Shown: in pieces, positions 48,740-59,118 of the stretch
Position numbering within the stretch: the stretch's first letter is position 1
Layout of the letters: every line of letters begins with the position of its first letter
The notes under the pieces: generated by a model
The model's database searches: none
Seen by the model: the letters and a program-made list of their open reading frames with translations, nothing else
What the model was told of the DNA's origin: nothing
Made by a program: the position numbers and the translations under genes
Origin: Bacillus sp. FSL H8-0547
GTDB lineage: Bacteria; Bacillota; Bacilli; Bacillales; Bacillaceae
NCBI GenBank assembly: GCA_038002745.1
Contig: JBBODD010000001.1
Location: 2,108,001 to 2,172,000 of the forward strand
Direction of reading: 5' to 3'
DNA length: 64,000 nucleotides

Positions 48740-51700
48740 TCATTTCACTTCGTCTAATGCAGGAATAATCATCCGATCAATTGAATTTCCCCGTGCCTGT
48801 CTGCTTGCTTGAGTGAAAACATCGCTGTCAGAAACGGTATTGATTGGAACAATGGTGCTTCCGTTCATTTCAAAAACAGTCCAAAGTGTTCCAGTCTGAT
48901 TGGCAGGGACGTGGAATGTCCGCACTAGATAGCTCCCGCGGTAAATTTCTACGACTGCTCCTGATTTGGAGAGTTCATCGCTGGCTGATTTGCTGCGGTT
49001 GGTGTAATCATGGATGGAGTAACGGTATACTCCGTCCTTTTGGTGATGAATGGTAACGGTCTCAGGCCCATAGGATTCTCTTTGATCTATATCCAGCTGT
49101 GCCATGAGTTCATCATTCTCATACGTCTCCTGTTCACTATAATAAAGATGGAATCGGTCTCCGTCTTCAGAAGGTCCGGTTAAGTGTGCATCAAGATCAG
49201 CTGGCTGTTCACCCCACTTAAGAACAATGCGTGTTTCCGCCTGATCTAGAATCGGGCTGAGGGTGGTATTCTGATTTTCGGTCTTTTTCATACCGACAGA
49301 TAAAATCTGTACTGATGATGGTATATATCCTTCTTTTGATACTGCGGCTGTATAATTGCCCGCCGGAAGAGTGACCTTGTACTGACCGGCAGCATCAGTA
49401 ACAGTTTGAGCGCTTACAGGTCCAGTGAAAGAGTTTAAGCCTGATCGGATGGTAATTGAAGCCCCTGCTACAGGCCTGCCGTCAATGGAATTCTTTATTT
49501 TGCCGCTAACTTCTCCGTCCCCGGAATGGCTGGAGTCAACCATACGAAGAGAAGGGCTGTATTCAATTTCGTTCTCATTAATTTCAACGTTGTTGTGCTC
49601 TTCCTCATTATAGTTTTCTTTGCTGTACTTTAAATTGTACGTACCGTCTGACAACTGCAATTCATAGTCTCCATTTGCGTCAGTAACCGTCTTGGTGATG
49701 AATTTGTCTTTCTGATAGGCACTGACCACTACATCTTTAAGAGCTTCTTTGCTTACAGCATCAGTAACGGAGCCTTTGACCTTGCCTGCGTGTTCACAGT
49801 ATTTGTTTCCCGCTTTGAAAAGCTCTTTTTTGAAGAAACTTTTTTCGTATTCTACTTTTTCTTCAATGTTCCATTTTTCAGAGGATGCTTTAAGCCGGAT
49901 TTTTAAGCTTGATTCAAATCCAGCTTTAAATGAGTCCTCAAAGCACCCAGAGAGGCTAAAGTTCCCGTCTTTAAAATTGTATAATGCCTTAGCGTTGCCT
50001 TTCATCTCATGAGCAATCGTTAAGTCATTTTGCACCACTGCCGGGAGAAGGCCTCCGATATTAACGGCCGGTTCAAATCCAGTGCCGATAAATGTCGTTG
50101 TTTCTCCCTTTGCTTCTAAGGTGGCGTCATAGCGGTCAATTTTCATATCGAAATCAGAGTCAAATGCACCGTCATTCCATTTCACATTAACGGCAGTAGA
50201 GGATTTTTCAACGATGCCAAGTTCCATTGAAAGCTTTGCTTCACCTTTCACATTTGCCGTAACAAAGACTGTGACCCCAATTGGAATGTTTACGTATCCT
50301 GTATTTCCTGCTCCGGCAAATACGTTGGCAGTCCCAATTTGATACGTCAATGTTGCAAGTGAGACTCTTCCCTCGCGGTCGACTCCTTCAAGCTTGAGCC
50401 ACTTGCCGAATTCTTTATTTTTTGATTGATCAACCGTTTCCATCTTGCCGTTCATTTCTATCAGGAACTTGATTGAGGAATCCTGTTTGCTGTCGAAGCG
50501 GTAATCAAAACCCGATATAAGACCGAATTTTTTTTCAAGATCTACTTGAGCTTTTGCTGACTTTACAGCAATACTTCCGGAAAGTTTAACTTTGCTGTTA
50601 GCTGCTGATGGGTTGTCATATAGAATTTTATCGATTGCAAGAATGAATGGTTTTTTTTCAGAAGCAGAAGACATGCCTGCACTTTTCCATCTTGAAAGGG
50701 ACTGATGCTCCCCAGCATCATCCGTTAAAACAACGCCTTCCTCAAGATCGACGTCAACTAAACGGTCAGGTGTGAGAATTTCTTCGCCTTCGATGCTGAA
50801 TTCCTCCAGCACTTCATCAAGTGCCGGCTGATCAACCGTTATGGTTCCGTCTGGTTGAACATCTGAAACCTGTCCAAAAAAGCCTGAAGGATGTTCATCA
50901 GATGGCGGCAAGTAGAAAAGGTCTGTTTTTTTATACATTTGAGCCTGTGCCGCCGGCAGCTTGATTGAAAATGATTCATCCGCATTATAAACCATGCTTT
51001 CAGAAGCTTTTTCCAGTGAATTTATTTCAGATTCATCCATAATTTCTAAACCGTCAGAAAATGAAGCTGTTCCCAGGCTGTCTTTAAACTGTGCAAAAAG
51101 GTCATCCAGCTGGGTAACGACCTCGTCAGAAACGGCCACTTTTCCTCCGTAAACGTTAAAACTCTTCATCTGTTTTTCAGCAATCAGCTGATCTGTTCCT
51201 TTTGGCAGGTCAGCTGGTTTTGTTAATAGAACAGCAGATTTGTTTTTGGCTGCCAGAACAGAGCCGGTTAATGCATCAGCGAAAGTGCTGCCTGTGCTTA
51301 TGTAAATATGAGGATTTTTATCGTATTTTGTCCTTAAGATCTGAGCAGCTGTTTCATACCTTGTGGAACCTGAAATGCGTTCAGGATTTGGCAAATCGGC
51401 TTCCACAGACTGTTTTACAGCTTCTACCCCACCTACAACAAGGGTGTTTTTAACACCTTGGAGATACCGTGAAACGTCTTTACTGAGTTTATCAGGGGAA
51501 GTTAGTAAAATAGGATATCCCTTTTCTGCAGCATAGGGAGCAATTGCGAGAGCATCCGGAAAGTTTTTGCCGGTTGCTATGATTGCCTGTTCTTTAGAAG
51601 CGCCAAGTTTCTCCGCTACTTTAATAGATGTTTCATACCGGGTTTCTCCGTAAACGCGTTCGGTCGTCATTCCCAATTTTTCAATTTCTTTTTTGACGGA

Positions 51701-52060
51701 ATCGGATATCGCAACAGGTCCTCCCAAGATGACGGCCTTTTTGGATTTTAATCGCTTAAGCTCTGTGACTGTAGCCGCAGGGAGCTTTTTGGGAGAGGTT
51801 AATAGGATTGGTGCCTGTAATTTGAATGCGAGAGGTGCACCTGTCAAAGCATCAGGAAACTCATCTCCCCTCGCAAGAACAATTATGTCAGACCCGCTTG
51901 AAAAGCCTGCTTTTGAAATAGCGGCAGCAGTCTCATAACGGTTTTCTCCTGCTATCCGTGCATTTCCGCCCGATTCAGCAGACATGGTTCCTTCTGAAAA
52001 AGAAAAAATAAGTAGACAAATAAATAATGCAATAAAACTCTTTGAAATCAGTTTGAACAA
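48740..52060 (-). CDS. CWB2 wall-binding protein with CnaB-like and C-terminal beta domains
   Basis: This is a 1106-residue exported protein. After the signal peptide (to about 28) come three cell-wall-binding type 2 repeats (about 35-320): RIAGENRYETAAAISKAGF, RVYGETRYETSIKVAEKLG and RISGSTRYETAAQILRTKY. CWB2 triplets bind secondary wall polymers. A large unassigned beta region spans about 330-790. It is followed by two carboxypeptidase-regulatory/CnaB-like domains (GKVKGSVTDAVSKEALKDVV; GKIKNSIDGRPVAGASIT). A terminal domain with ADLDAHLTGPSEDGDRFHLY resembles the YfaP/DUF2135 type. No catalytic residues are recognised; it is probably an adhesin or structural protein. It is monocistronic. 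Confidence 0.87.
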   Translation of the reverse strand: MFKLISKSFIALFICLLIFSFSEGTMSAESGGNARIAGENRYETAAAISKAGFSSGSDIIVLARGDEFPDALTGAPLAFKLQAPILLTSPKKLPAATVTELKRLKSKKAVILGGPVAISDSVKKEIEKLGMTTERVYGETRYETSIKVAEKLGASKEQAIIATGKNFPDALAIAPYAAEKGYPILLTSPDKLSKDVSRYLQGVKNTLVVGGVEAVKQSVEADLPNPERISGSTRYETAAQILRTKYDKNPHIYISTGSTFADALTGSVLAAKNKSAVLLTKPADLPKGTDQLIAEKQMKSFNVYGGKVAVSDEVVTQLDDLFAQFKDSLGTASFSDGLEIMDESEINSLEKASESMVYNADESFSIKLPAAQAQMYKKTDLFYLPPSDEHPSGFFGQVSDVQPDGTITVDQPALDEVLEEFSIEGEEILTPDRLVDVDLEEGVVLTDDAGEHQSLSRWKSAGMSSASEKKPFILAIDKILYDNPSAANSKVKLSGSIAVKSAKAQVDLEKKFGLISGFDYRFDSKQDSSIKFLIEMNGKMETVDQSKNKEFGKWLKLEGVDREGRVSLATLTYQIGTANVFAGAGNTGYVNIPIGVTVFVTANVKGEAKLSMELGIVEKSSTAVNVKWNDGAFDSDFDMKIDRYDATLEAKGETTTFIGTGFEPAVNIGGLLPAVVQNDLTIAHEMKGNAKALYNFKDGNFSLSGCFEDSFKAGFESSLKIRLKASSEKWNIEEKVEYEKSFFKKELFKAGNKYCEHAGKVKGSVTDAVSKEALKDVVVSAYQKDKFITKTVTDANGDYELQLSDGTYNLKYSKENYNEEEHNNVEINENEIEYSPSLRMVDSSHSGDGEVSGKIKNSIDGRPVAGASITIRSGLNSFTGPVSAQTVTDAAGQYKVTLPAGNYTAAVSKEGYIPSSVQILSVGMKKTENQNTTLSPILDQAETRIVLKWGEQPADLDAHLTGPSEDGDRFHLYYSEQETYENDELMAQLDIDQRESYGPETVTIHHQKDGVYRYSIHDYTNRSKSASDELSKSGAVVEIYRGSYLVRTFHVPANQTGTLWTVFEMNGSTIVPINTVSDSDVFTQASRQARGNSIDRMIIPALDEVK

Positions 52061-52281
52061 CTTTTTTCACTCCTTGAAATAAATTTTCACTACTAATATA
52101 CCATTATATTGGAATATATTTCATGTAAATGACCAAATAAATCAAAAATTCCTATATTTTTATAGGTATTTTTTCATGTTTAAGATTAAAGGAACAATCT
52201 TTTCTTCAGCCAATTCAGCTCACTAATAAGCAAAACCGGCCCCTTCAGCAATCTGATTCTTCTGAGTCTCTGAAAATTAGT

Positions 52282-52311
52282 ACAAAAAAACAAACCTCAA
52301 CCCGAGGTTTG
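52282..52311 (-). terminator. Terminator of the LCP gene
   Basis: CAAACCTC and GAGGTTTG pair across AACCC; on the minus strand a seven-base T run follows. The other bases of 52061-52281 hold nothing recognisable except the leader of the CWB2 gene. Confidence 0.85.
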
Positions 52312-52324
52312 CTCTCTCATTCTA

Positions 52325-53269
52325 TTAATTCGAAGCAGTCGTCCCGGACAGCTCCAAATGCTCTTTCAGCTGATTTGATAAAGCAGTTCGCTCTTCTTCA
52401 GGAACGATGTAATAGTAGATCCCGCCGATTGTGTCGCTGGTGCCTTTGATCTGGTGCTGTTCCATTGTATTGCGTGCATCTTTGTAGTTCTCCTGGATGT
52501 TCCACATTTCGTCCATTCCGAGGTTCGTTTTGACGTTGTTTTCAACAATTTTGAACATCTCGCCGAATTTGGAGATGGAGGAGATGTTTGCTCCTTTTGC
52601 GATAACGGCTTCAATGACCTGGCGCTGGCGCAGCTGGCGGCCGAAGTCGCCCCGATCATCCTCATAGCGCATTCTTGAGTAGCTTAGTGCCTCTGCACCG
52701 TCTAATTGAATGAGGCCTTCATTAAACGTCTTGCCGTCATATTCAAAGTACAGGTCGTTGTTTACTTCCACTCCGCCTACTGCATCAACGATATCCTTAA
52801 AGCTTTCCATGTTCACTTTGACGAAGTAGTCAACAGGAACGTCGAGGAAATGCTCGACCGTATCAATCGCCATTTCCGTGCCGCCGAAGGCGTAGGCATG
52901 GTTAATTTTGTCTTCTTTGCCTTTACCGATAATTTCGGTGCGGGTGTCACGCGGGATGCTGACCATGTTCATCGATTTTTTGTTCGGGTTAACGGTTAAG
53001 AGAATGAGAGAATCCGAGCGTCCGCGGTCTCCTTTTCGCTCATCCACACCCATAAGCAGGATCGAGATCGGATCTCTTTCTTTAAATGCCACTGCCTGCG
53101 GGCGCTTGTCTGACTTTTCTCTGCCGATATCTTCCTGAATCTTGGCAACAGTGTCCGTTGCCGTTTTATACAAATAGAAGGCGTAGCCACCGGTACCCAG
53201 TACGAGCAGACCTATGATGCTTAGGGTAATCCAGAGCCATTTGCGCTTTTTGTGTTTTTGTTCTCTCAT
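52325..53269 (-). CDS. LCP-family wall polymer ligase (LytR-CpsA-Psr)
   Basis: The 314-residue protein has a short basic cytoplasmic tail and one membrane helix (WLWITLSIIGLLVLGTGGYA). An extracellular LCP domain follows: ILLMGVDERKGDRGRSDSLI, MVSIPRDTRTEI and YSRMRYEDDRGDFGR. Those arginines and aspartates bind the polyprenyl-phosphate. LCP enzymes attach teichoic acid or other glycopolymers to peptidoglycan. A longer open frame extends to 53368, but ATG 53269 (MREQKHKKRKWLW) fits AAAGGATGAGA and gives a normal start. It lies amid surface-protein genes, for which its wall polymers may be the anchor. Confidence 0.92.
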   Translation of the reverse strand: MREQKHKKRKWLWITLSIIGLLVLGTGGYAFYLYKTATDTVAKIQEDIGREKSDKRPQAVAFKERDPISILLMGVDERKGDRGRSDSLILLTVNPNKKSMNMVSIPRDTRTEIIGKGKEDKINHAYAFGGTEMAIDTVEHFLDVPVDYFVKVNMESFKDIVDAVGGVEVNNDLYFEYDGKTFNEGLIQLDGAEALSYSRMRYEDDRGDFGRQLRQRQVIEAVIAKGANISSISKFGEMFKIVENNVKTNLGMDEMWNIQENYKDARNTMEQHQIKGTSDTIGGIYYYIVPEEERTALSNQLKEHLELSGTTASN

Positions 53270-53502
53270 CGTCTCATCCTTTAATAGAAGTAATTGCCTA
53301 TACACATTATATTTTTGCCGTATCATGGAAACAATACTTTTTTTGTAAAAAAATAGAGGTTCCACCAATTTGACGTATTGTATAAGCGGTAAGTTTCATA
53401 AATTTGTAGATTTTTGTCTTGTGAATCAAATATACTTTATTATCGGCCATATCTATAATGGATTTAATATGTTGATAAAAACCAGGGGGAAAATATTTTA
53501 CG

Positions 53503-56500
53503 ATGAAAAAGATGCTGTCGGTTCTCATGACTCTACTTTTGCTTATAACCATGATCTTGCCTTATGCGGCAGCAGCTGAAACGGGAACGCAAATCGCCTT
53601 TCATTCCTATACAAACACAGAAAACGGAATAAGGCTGGTGTGGACCGTGACCTCGTCTTCAAATGATCCGCAGTCTTTTCTTCTTGTGAAAAACGGTGCA
53701 GAACAAAAGATTGAGGCCTCACTTGCAGATGAACTGATAAACAGAGACGGTTCAACTGCAAGAACGTATGAATACTTGGACACAAATACTGCAGATAAAG
53801 AGGTTTATACGTATTCCATTAAGCTTGAAAATGATGCAATGCTTCAAACAGACACCATAACGATTGTCCATCAAAAAGAAAATGGCGGAACCGCTACTCC
53901 TGTTGATCCTGCAAATCCGGCAGATGAAGCATTTCTATTGCATGCACGTGCAGAGGGGACAAGTATTGCCGTTTCCTGGCCTGCCTATAAAAGCAGCAGT
54001 AAAGCAACCTATCAGCTCTATCAATCCGGAACATTCATTGGAAGCTACCCGGATGCAGGCGAACACATCTTTAGAGACCTGGAGCCTGATACCGATTATT
54101 CATTTACACTTAAAATTGTTGCTGGCGAGAAGCTGATTGACAGCAGGGAAGTGCGTGTGAAAACGGAAGCGGAGAGAAAGCCTGCCTACACGGTTTTCTT
54201 TTATCCCGTCAATGATACCACTTTTGAAACAAGCTGGTTTTTAGATGGTGCGGCTTTCTTTGATGTGTATCTCAACGGAAAGCTGATGCTTGAAAAAACG
54301 AAAGAAACAGAGTACCAATTTACAGACTTAAAGCCTGCGGCAGAATATGAAGTGAAGGTCACTGCGTTTGATCGAGCCGGCAAAAAGCTGAATGAGGCTT
54401 TTGTAAAAGGGAAAACAAAGGAAGCTGCAAACGGTCAAACAGTCCAATTTAAAGACAGTGCACTCAAACGTGCGGTCAAGGATCAGCTGAGGATTCAGCG
54501 CGATGTAACAGAAAGCGATCTCCATAAGCTGACGTATTTGAATGCATCAGCTTATGATATCAAAGATCTGACAGGACTCCATCATGCTGTGAATCTTCAG
54601 CATCTGGTGCTTGCAGGCAACAGCCTGAGGAGCATTGAACCATTGAGACTGCTGACAAATCTTGAGTATTTGGATCTCTCAATGACGGGTTCAGTCGATT
54701 ATTCTCCTCTTAATGACCTCGTGAATCTGAGAAGTCTTGTGCTTGCAGATTCTTCTTTTAAAGACACGAAAAACATCCAGAATCTGACGAAGCTCAAAGT
54801 GCTGGACCTAAGTTTCACAAATGTGAAAAGTGTTTCTTCCCTCAGTTCGCTCTCTCAACTGGAAGAAATCAGTCTTTCCTACACACCAGTTCAAACGATT
54901 CAGCCGCTTCAAACGCTGGCTTCTCTTAAAAAAATCATCTTGTACGGAGAGATTTACTTAAAGGTGAAAGATGAGCTCCAGCAGTTTGGCAAAAATCTTG
55001 AGATCATTTATGACGACAGTCTGAACATCCATCTCTTACATGTAAAGCCTGGGGATAGAAGTGCTGCATTTGAGTGGGAATATGAGGGAGATAATATTCC
55101 TGCTTATTACGAAATTACGGTTGATGGAATCACTCAAAAAACCGAAACAGCCAAACGGGTCATCAACTATGAGACGGCGGGTCTGAAGCCTGAAACCGTG
55201 TACTCCTACTCCATTAAGGCTTTTGAGCAAAATGGCGTCATGACCGGATTTGACAGCGGTTTTTTCACAACGCTAAAAACGCCTGCTGGAGAAAAAGCCG
55301 TTTTTCCGGATGCGAACTTGAGAACCGCAATGAAAAACCATTTCGGTTTGAAGCGCGACATTTATGAAAGTGATATGGAAACTCTGACAGAACTTGATTT
55401 GACGGGGGAGGGAATCAGTGACCTGACTGGACTCGAGAGTGCAAAGAACCTTAAAGTCCTTGTCTTATCCGGCAATGGTATAAAAACGGTTAAACCGATA
55501 GAGACTCTGAGCCTCACTTCGCTGCACCTTGATGACAACCGTCTTGAAGACCTGTCTTCCATCATTAAAATGCAGAGTCTGCAGGTACTGAATTTGTCCA
55601 GCACGGGCATCAAGAACTTTTCAGCACTTGCGGGATTGAAAGACTTAACGGGGCTAAGCCTCGCATACAACGGGATTGCTGATCTTTCAGCCATACCTGC
55701 AAGCGAAAAACTGTCAGCTCTCTATTTAAACGGAAATAAGCTGTCTTCGCTTAAAGGAATTGAAAAGGTTCAAAACCTCACTGAGCTCAGTCTTGAGGAC
55801 AATCCAATCACAGACATTGAGCCGCTCACTGTCTTAAGACATCTTCAATTTGCAGATCTGTCGATGACTTCTGTGAACAAGATTGAACCATTGCTGTCCA
55901 TGGATTCACTGGTGACGGTTCTTCTTTTCAGCATGAAAACGCTCGATCTTTCAGAAGGATCGGACGCCTGGCAGGTCATCGGGCAGCTGATTGATAAAGG
56001 CGTCTATGTTGAATACGATGACTCCGGAAATTTGTTTTCCATCTATACAAGCAGAAAGACGGAGGATTCAATAGAAGTAAGCTGGGACTATTTCGGGGAA
56101 AAGGATATCGATTTCTTCAAGGTTTTAGTGAATGGAGAGACAGCTTCAAAACGCGTGGAAGGCTATGAATTCAGGTACTGGATCAGTGGACTGAAGCCTG
56201 AGACGGCCTATGACATTGAAGTTAAGGCATATGATGAAGAAGGAGAGCTTCTTTTCAGTGAATCAATGGAAGAGACAACAGAGGCAGCTCCTCAAGGCCC
56301 TGCTGTTATTTTTAAAGACAAGAAGCTTGGTGATTTGATCAGAGAGCAGCTTGGACTTGTCCGGGAAATCCGCCAAAGTGATATGGAGCGGCTGACTGAA
56401 TTATTTCTATTGGATTTGGACGTTACAAGCTTAAAAGGACTGGAATCTGCGGAAAATCTGCAGTCTCTTTTCATTCATAACAATGGAAGCGAACTTAATC

Positions 56501-57501
56501 TGCAGCCATTAAAAGGGCTCAATCTAGTAGATCTATCCATTGAAAACACAGAGATCAAGAGTTACAAAGTGATTCAGTCGCTTTCAGATCTGTCTTTTCT
56601 GGCCATTAAAAACAATCAGCTCCAGGACCTGTCATTTATAAGCGGTCTAGGTCAGCTCGTCTATCTGAATCTGTCCCAAAATAACATCACAGACCTGACG
56701 GCTCTATCTGGACTCGGCCAATTGGAAATGCTGCACCTTAATCAGAATCAGGTTAAGAGCATCAGCAAAACGTTGAAACTCGAGAATCTCCAGCACCTTG
56801 AACTTGCAGGGAATCCTCTGGAAGATCTGTCTGGAATAGAAGCATCCGAATCTCTTAAGACTTTGATTTTTGAGAGAACAAAGCTGACAAACATTGATCT
56901 GCTGCTTAATTTAGAGAACCTGGAATTGGTCTCGCTGTTTGGAATCGAAACGCTTGATTTGTCGCCGGGCTCACGGGCTGCCGCCGTTGTGGAGGAGCTC
57001 AGGGCACGAGGTGTGAAAGTCTGGGCGGAAGCCTCTTTTTACCCTGAAATACACATCAGCGACGTCACGCAGACGACCATTTCCTTCTCTTGGGATAACA
57101 TGTTGGAAGGAGACGGAACCTATACGGTTTACGTTAACGGTGAAATGCAGGGGGATGAGCCTTTTCCTGCTGAAAAGACTTCCTATCAACTAACGGGACT
57201 GGAATCTGATACGGTGTATTTTATAGAAGTCTTTGGTGAAAGCGGAGAGTTCGTTAATACAGCCTGGAAAGAAGTCACAACCTTGTCTGAAGAGGAAAAA
57301 GAAATCAAGGTACCAGAACCTGTAAAACCAGATCAGGAAAAAGGAGAACCGGTCAGCAATCATCCGAATAAACCGGGTAAAATCAAAGCTGAGAACGAGC
57401 TTCCAAAAACGGCATCTTTGATGTACCAATACGTTTTCTTCGGAACCATACTTATGATGGCAGGTGCAGCTTTTCTCGCAGCTCGTCGAAAAAGAGGATA
57501 A
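53503..57501 (+). CDS. LPXTG-type surface protein with three LRR/Fn3 modules
   Basis: The protein has 1332 residues with a signal peptide (to about 26). The N-terminal part holds Fn3-like domains to about 305. Three modules follow, each starting with a cap (VQFKDSALKRAVKDQLRIQR near 308; AVFPDANLRTAMKNHFGLKR near 597; VIFKDKKLGDLIREQLGLVR near 928), then 22-residue leucine-rich repeats of internalin type (LxxLxxLxLxxN) and an Fn3 domain. The C-terminus is a sorting signal: LPKTA at 1300-1304, a hydrophobic helix and RRKRG. LPKTA instead of LPXTG suggests a class D-like sortase. None is in the window. It would be a wall-linked adhesin. Confidence 0.9.
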   Translation: MKKMLSVLMTLLLLITMILPYAAAAETGTQIAFHSYTNTENGIRLVWTVTSSSNDPQSFLLVKNGAEQKIEASLADELINRDGSTARTYEYLDTNTADKEVYTYSIKLENDAMLQTDTITIVHQKENGGTATPVDPANPADEAFLLHARAEGTSIAVSWPAYKSSSKATYQLYQSGTFIGSYPDAGEHIFRDLEPDTDYSFTLKIVAGEKLIDSREVRVKTEAERKPAYTVFFYPVNDTTFETSWFLDGAAFFDVYLNGKLMLEKTKETEYQFTDLKPAAEYEVKVTAFDRAGKKLNEAFVKGKTKEAANGQTVQFKDSALKRAVKDQLRIQRDVTESDLHKLTYLNASAYDIKDLTGLHHAVNLQHLVLAGNSLRSIEPLRLLTNLEYLDLSMTGSVDYSPLNDLVNLRSLVLADSSFKDTKNIQNLTKLKVLDLSFTNVKSVSSLSSLSQLEEISLSYTPVQTIQPLQTLASLKKIILYGEIYLKVKDELQQFGKNLEIIYDDSLNIHLLHVKPGDRSAAFEWEYEGDNIPAYYEITVDGITQKTETAKRVINYETAGLKPETVYSYSIKAFEQNGVMTGFDSGFFTTLKTPAGEKAVFPDANLRTAMKNHFGLKRDIYESDMETLTELDLTGEGISDLTGLESAKNLKVLVLSGNGIKTVKPIETLSLTSLHLDDNRLEDLSSIIKMQSLQVLNLSSTGIKNFSALAGLKDLTGLSLAYNGIADLSAIPASEKLSALYLNGNKLSSLKGIEKVQNLTELSLEDNPITDIEPLTVLRHLQFADLSMTSVNKIEPLLSMDSLVTVLLFSMKTLDLSEGSDAWQVIGQLIDKGVYVEYDDSGNLFSIYTSRKTEDSIEVSWDYFGEKDIDFFKVLVNGETASKRVEGYEFRYWISGLKPETAYDIEVKAYDEEGELLFSESMEETTEAAPQGPAVIFKDKKLGDLIREQLGLVREIRQSDMERLTELFLLDLDVTSLKGLESAENLQSLFIHNNGSELNLQPLKGLNLVDLSIENTEIKSYKVIQSLSDLSFLAIKNNQLQDLSFISGLGQLVYLNLSQNNITDLTALSGLGQLEMLHLNQNQVKSISKTLKLENLQHLELAGNPLEDLSGIEASESLKTLIFERTKLTNIDLLLNLENLELVSLFGIETLDLSPGSRAAAVVEELRARGVKVWAEASFYPEIHISDVTQTTISFSWDNMLEGDGTYTVYVNGEMQGDEPFPAEKTSYQLTGLESDTVYFIEVFGESGEFVNTAWKEVTTLSEEEKEIKVPEPVKPDQEKGEPVSNHPNKPGKIKAENELPKTASLMYQYVFFGTILMMAGAAFLAARRKRG

Positions 57502-57515
57502 ACAGATAGTCGAAA

Positions 57516-57540
57516 AGCAGCAGAAATGCTGTTTTTTTGC
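57516..57540 (+). terminator. Terminator of the LRR protein gene
   Basis: AGCAGCA and TGCTGTT pair across GAAA, ending in seven T. Confidence 0.7.
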
Positions 57541-57644
57541 TGTCTATAGTCGTTTTTCCCCATTATTTGTAATGTACTTGTAAACTATCAGACTATTCCT
57601 CCGGTGCTATAATGAGAAGGGTAAAAACATCATAGGAGAATGGT

Positions 57645-58970
57645 ATGAAGAAAATAACACTTACATTGTTGAGCTGTCTTAGTCTAGTGATGCTTTTTCT
57701 TATTTCTCAGCCGGAGCATGCTCAGGCAGGGACGACAACAAGAATATCCGGAGAAGACCGGTATAAGACGTCTGTGGAAGTTTCAAAGAAAGCCTTTCCA
57801 AATGGCACGGCGAATATTGTGATTGCCGTCGGAACCAATTTTCCGGATGCACTGGCAGGAGGACCGCTTGCATATAAATTGAAAGCGCCAATCCTTCTTA
57901 CAAAGAAAGACTCTATCCCAACAGCTGTAAACAATGAAATTGTCAGGCTGAAACAGCGTGGAGCCAAAAACGTATACATACTTGGCGGTGAAAATGCCGT
58001 CACTAAAGCCGTAGCAAGCAAGCTGACTTTAATGGGTTTAACGGTTCAGCGAATATCAGGCTCAGACCGCTACGAAACATCCGTTGCCATTGCCAAACAT
58101 GTTGGAACAGCAACGAAAAAAGCATTCATAGCCAATGGCTCGAACTATCCTGACAGCCTTTCAGCATCTGCCATAGCAGCGAGGCAGGGCTCACCGATTC
58201 TGCTCGTTCAAAAAAGCAGCGTGCCGTCATCTGTTCAAACCTTTCTAAAAGGATTTTCAAAATCGTACGTAATTGGCGGAACTGGAGTCATCGATGGATC
58301 TGCTTTTTCAAAGCTTCCATATGCAGAGCGCATTGCGGGGGCAGACCGTTACGGTACATCAGCCAAAGTAGCCTCTAAGTTTGCGAGTTTTTCTGCGTCG
58401 CACGCCTTAGTAGTCTCAGGGCAAAATTATGCAGACGCCCTTACAGGCTCTGTCTATGCAGCCCAAAAGAACATTCCGATGCTTTTAACAAAATCTTCGG
58501 CTCTTCCGACAGCTATTGGAAACTTAATCGACACTAAAAATATCGGAACTGTCACCGTTATCGGCGGTACAGCTGCTGTTTCAAACAGCGTTTTAGCCTC
58601 GATTTATTTTCCAGTGGACAAGCTGATTGAAACAGCCAAATCCCTGCAGGGCGTGCCTTATAAATACGGCGGCACGACAACCTCGGGCTTTGACTGCAGC
58701 GGCTACACAGAATATGTGTTCAATAAGCACGGCATTGACCTGCCAAGGACAACAAAGGATCAATGGAATACAGGCACGGTTGTGGCTGTTCCTCAAAAAG
58801 GAGATCTTGTCTTTTTTGAAACTGTTTCAGCAGGCCCGTCTCACGTGGGGATCTTCATTGGAAACAATGAATTTATCCATGCGAGCTCATCGAAAGGCGT
58901 ATCGATCACAACGATGGAGAATGTCTACTTTAAACCAAGATATCTGGGCACAAAAAAAGTCATTAATTAA
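57645..58970 (+). CDS. CWB2 wall-binding NlpC/P60 endopeptidase
   Basis: The 441-residue exported protein has a signal peptide (to about 28) and three CWB2 repeats (about 32-320: RISGEDRYKTSVEVSKKAF, RISGSDRYETSVAIAKHVG, RIAGADRYGTSAKVASKF). A C-terminal NlpC/P60 domain completes it, with the catalytic cysteine in GFDCSGYTEYVF (C351) and the histidine in PSHVGIFIG (H400). It should cleave gamma-D-glutamyl-diamino acid bonds in peptidoglycan. An extended -10 (TGCTATAAT, 57605-57613) lies 32 bases upstream, with ATAGGAGAAT before the ATG. It has the same wall-targeting module as the genes at 48740 and 60008. Confidence 0.93.
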   Translation: MKKITLTLLSCLSLVMLFLISQPEHAQAGTTTRISGEDRYKTSVEVSKKAFPNGTANIVIAVGTNFPDALAGGPLAYKLKAPILLTKKDSIPTAVNNEIVRLKQRGAKNVYILGGENAVTKAVASKLTLMGLTVQRISGSDRYETSVAIAKHVGTATKKAFIANGSNYPDSLSASAIAARQGSPILLVQKSSVPSSVQTFLKGFSKSYVIGGTGVIDGSAFSKLPYAERIAGADRYGTSAKVASKFASFSASHALVVSGQNYADALTGSVYAAQKNIPMLLTKSSALPTAIGNLIDTKNIGTVTVIGGTAAVSNSVLASIYFPVDKLIETAKSLQGVPYKYGGTTTSGFDCSGYTEYVFNKHGIDLPRTTKDQWNTGTVVAVPQKGDLVFFETVSAGPSHVGIFIGNNEFIHASSSKGVSITTMENVYFKPRYLGTKKVIN

Positions 58971-58998
58971 GCGGTGAGGCTACTCACTGCTTTTTTGA
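58969..58998 (+). terminator. Terminator of the NlpC/P60 gene
   Basis: AAGCGGTGAG and CTCACTGCTT pair around GCTA with one G-T, followed by TTTT. Confidence 0.75.
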
Positions 58999-59051
58999 TT
59001 GAGATTAATCCCCAAAATTACGTAAAATTTTCATAAATATCCTTAATAGTC

Positions 59052-59080
59052 TTGCAGGTATGCCGATGCATAACTATGAT
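59052..59080 (+). promoter_or_regulatory. Promoter of the SGNH hydrolase gene
   Basis: TTGCAG (59052-59057) and TATGAT (59075-59080) are spaced 17 bases, 38 bases ahead of the start codon. Confidence 0.65.
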
Positions 59081-59118
59081 AGATTGTAGTACTTTTCATA
59101 TTTTGGAGGAATACGGAA

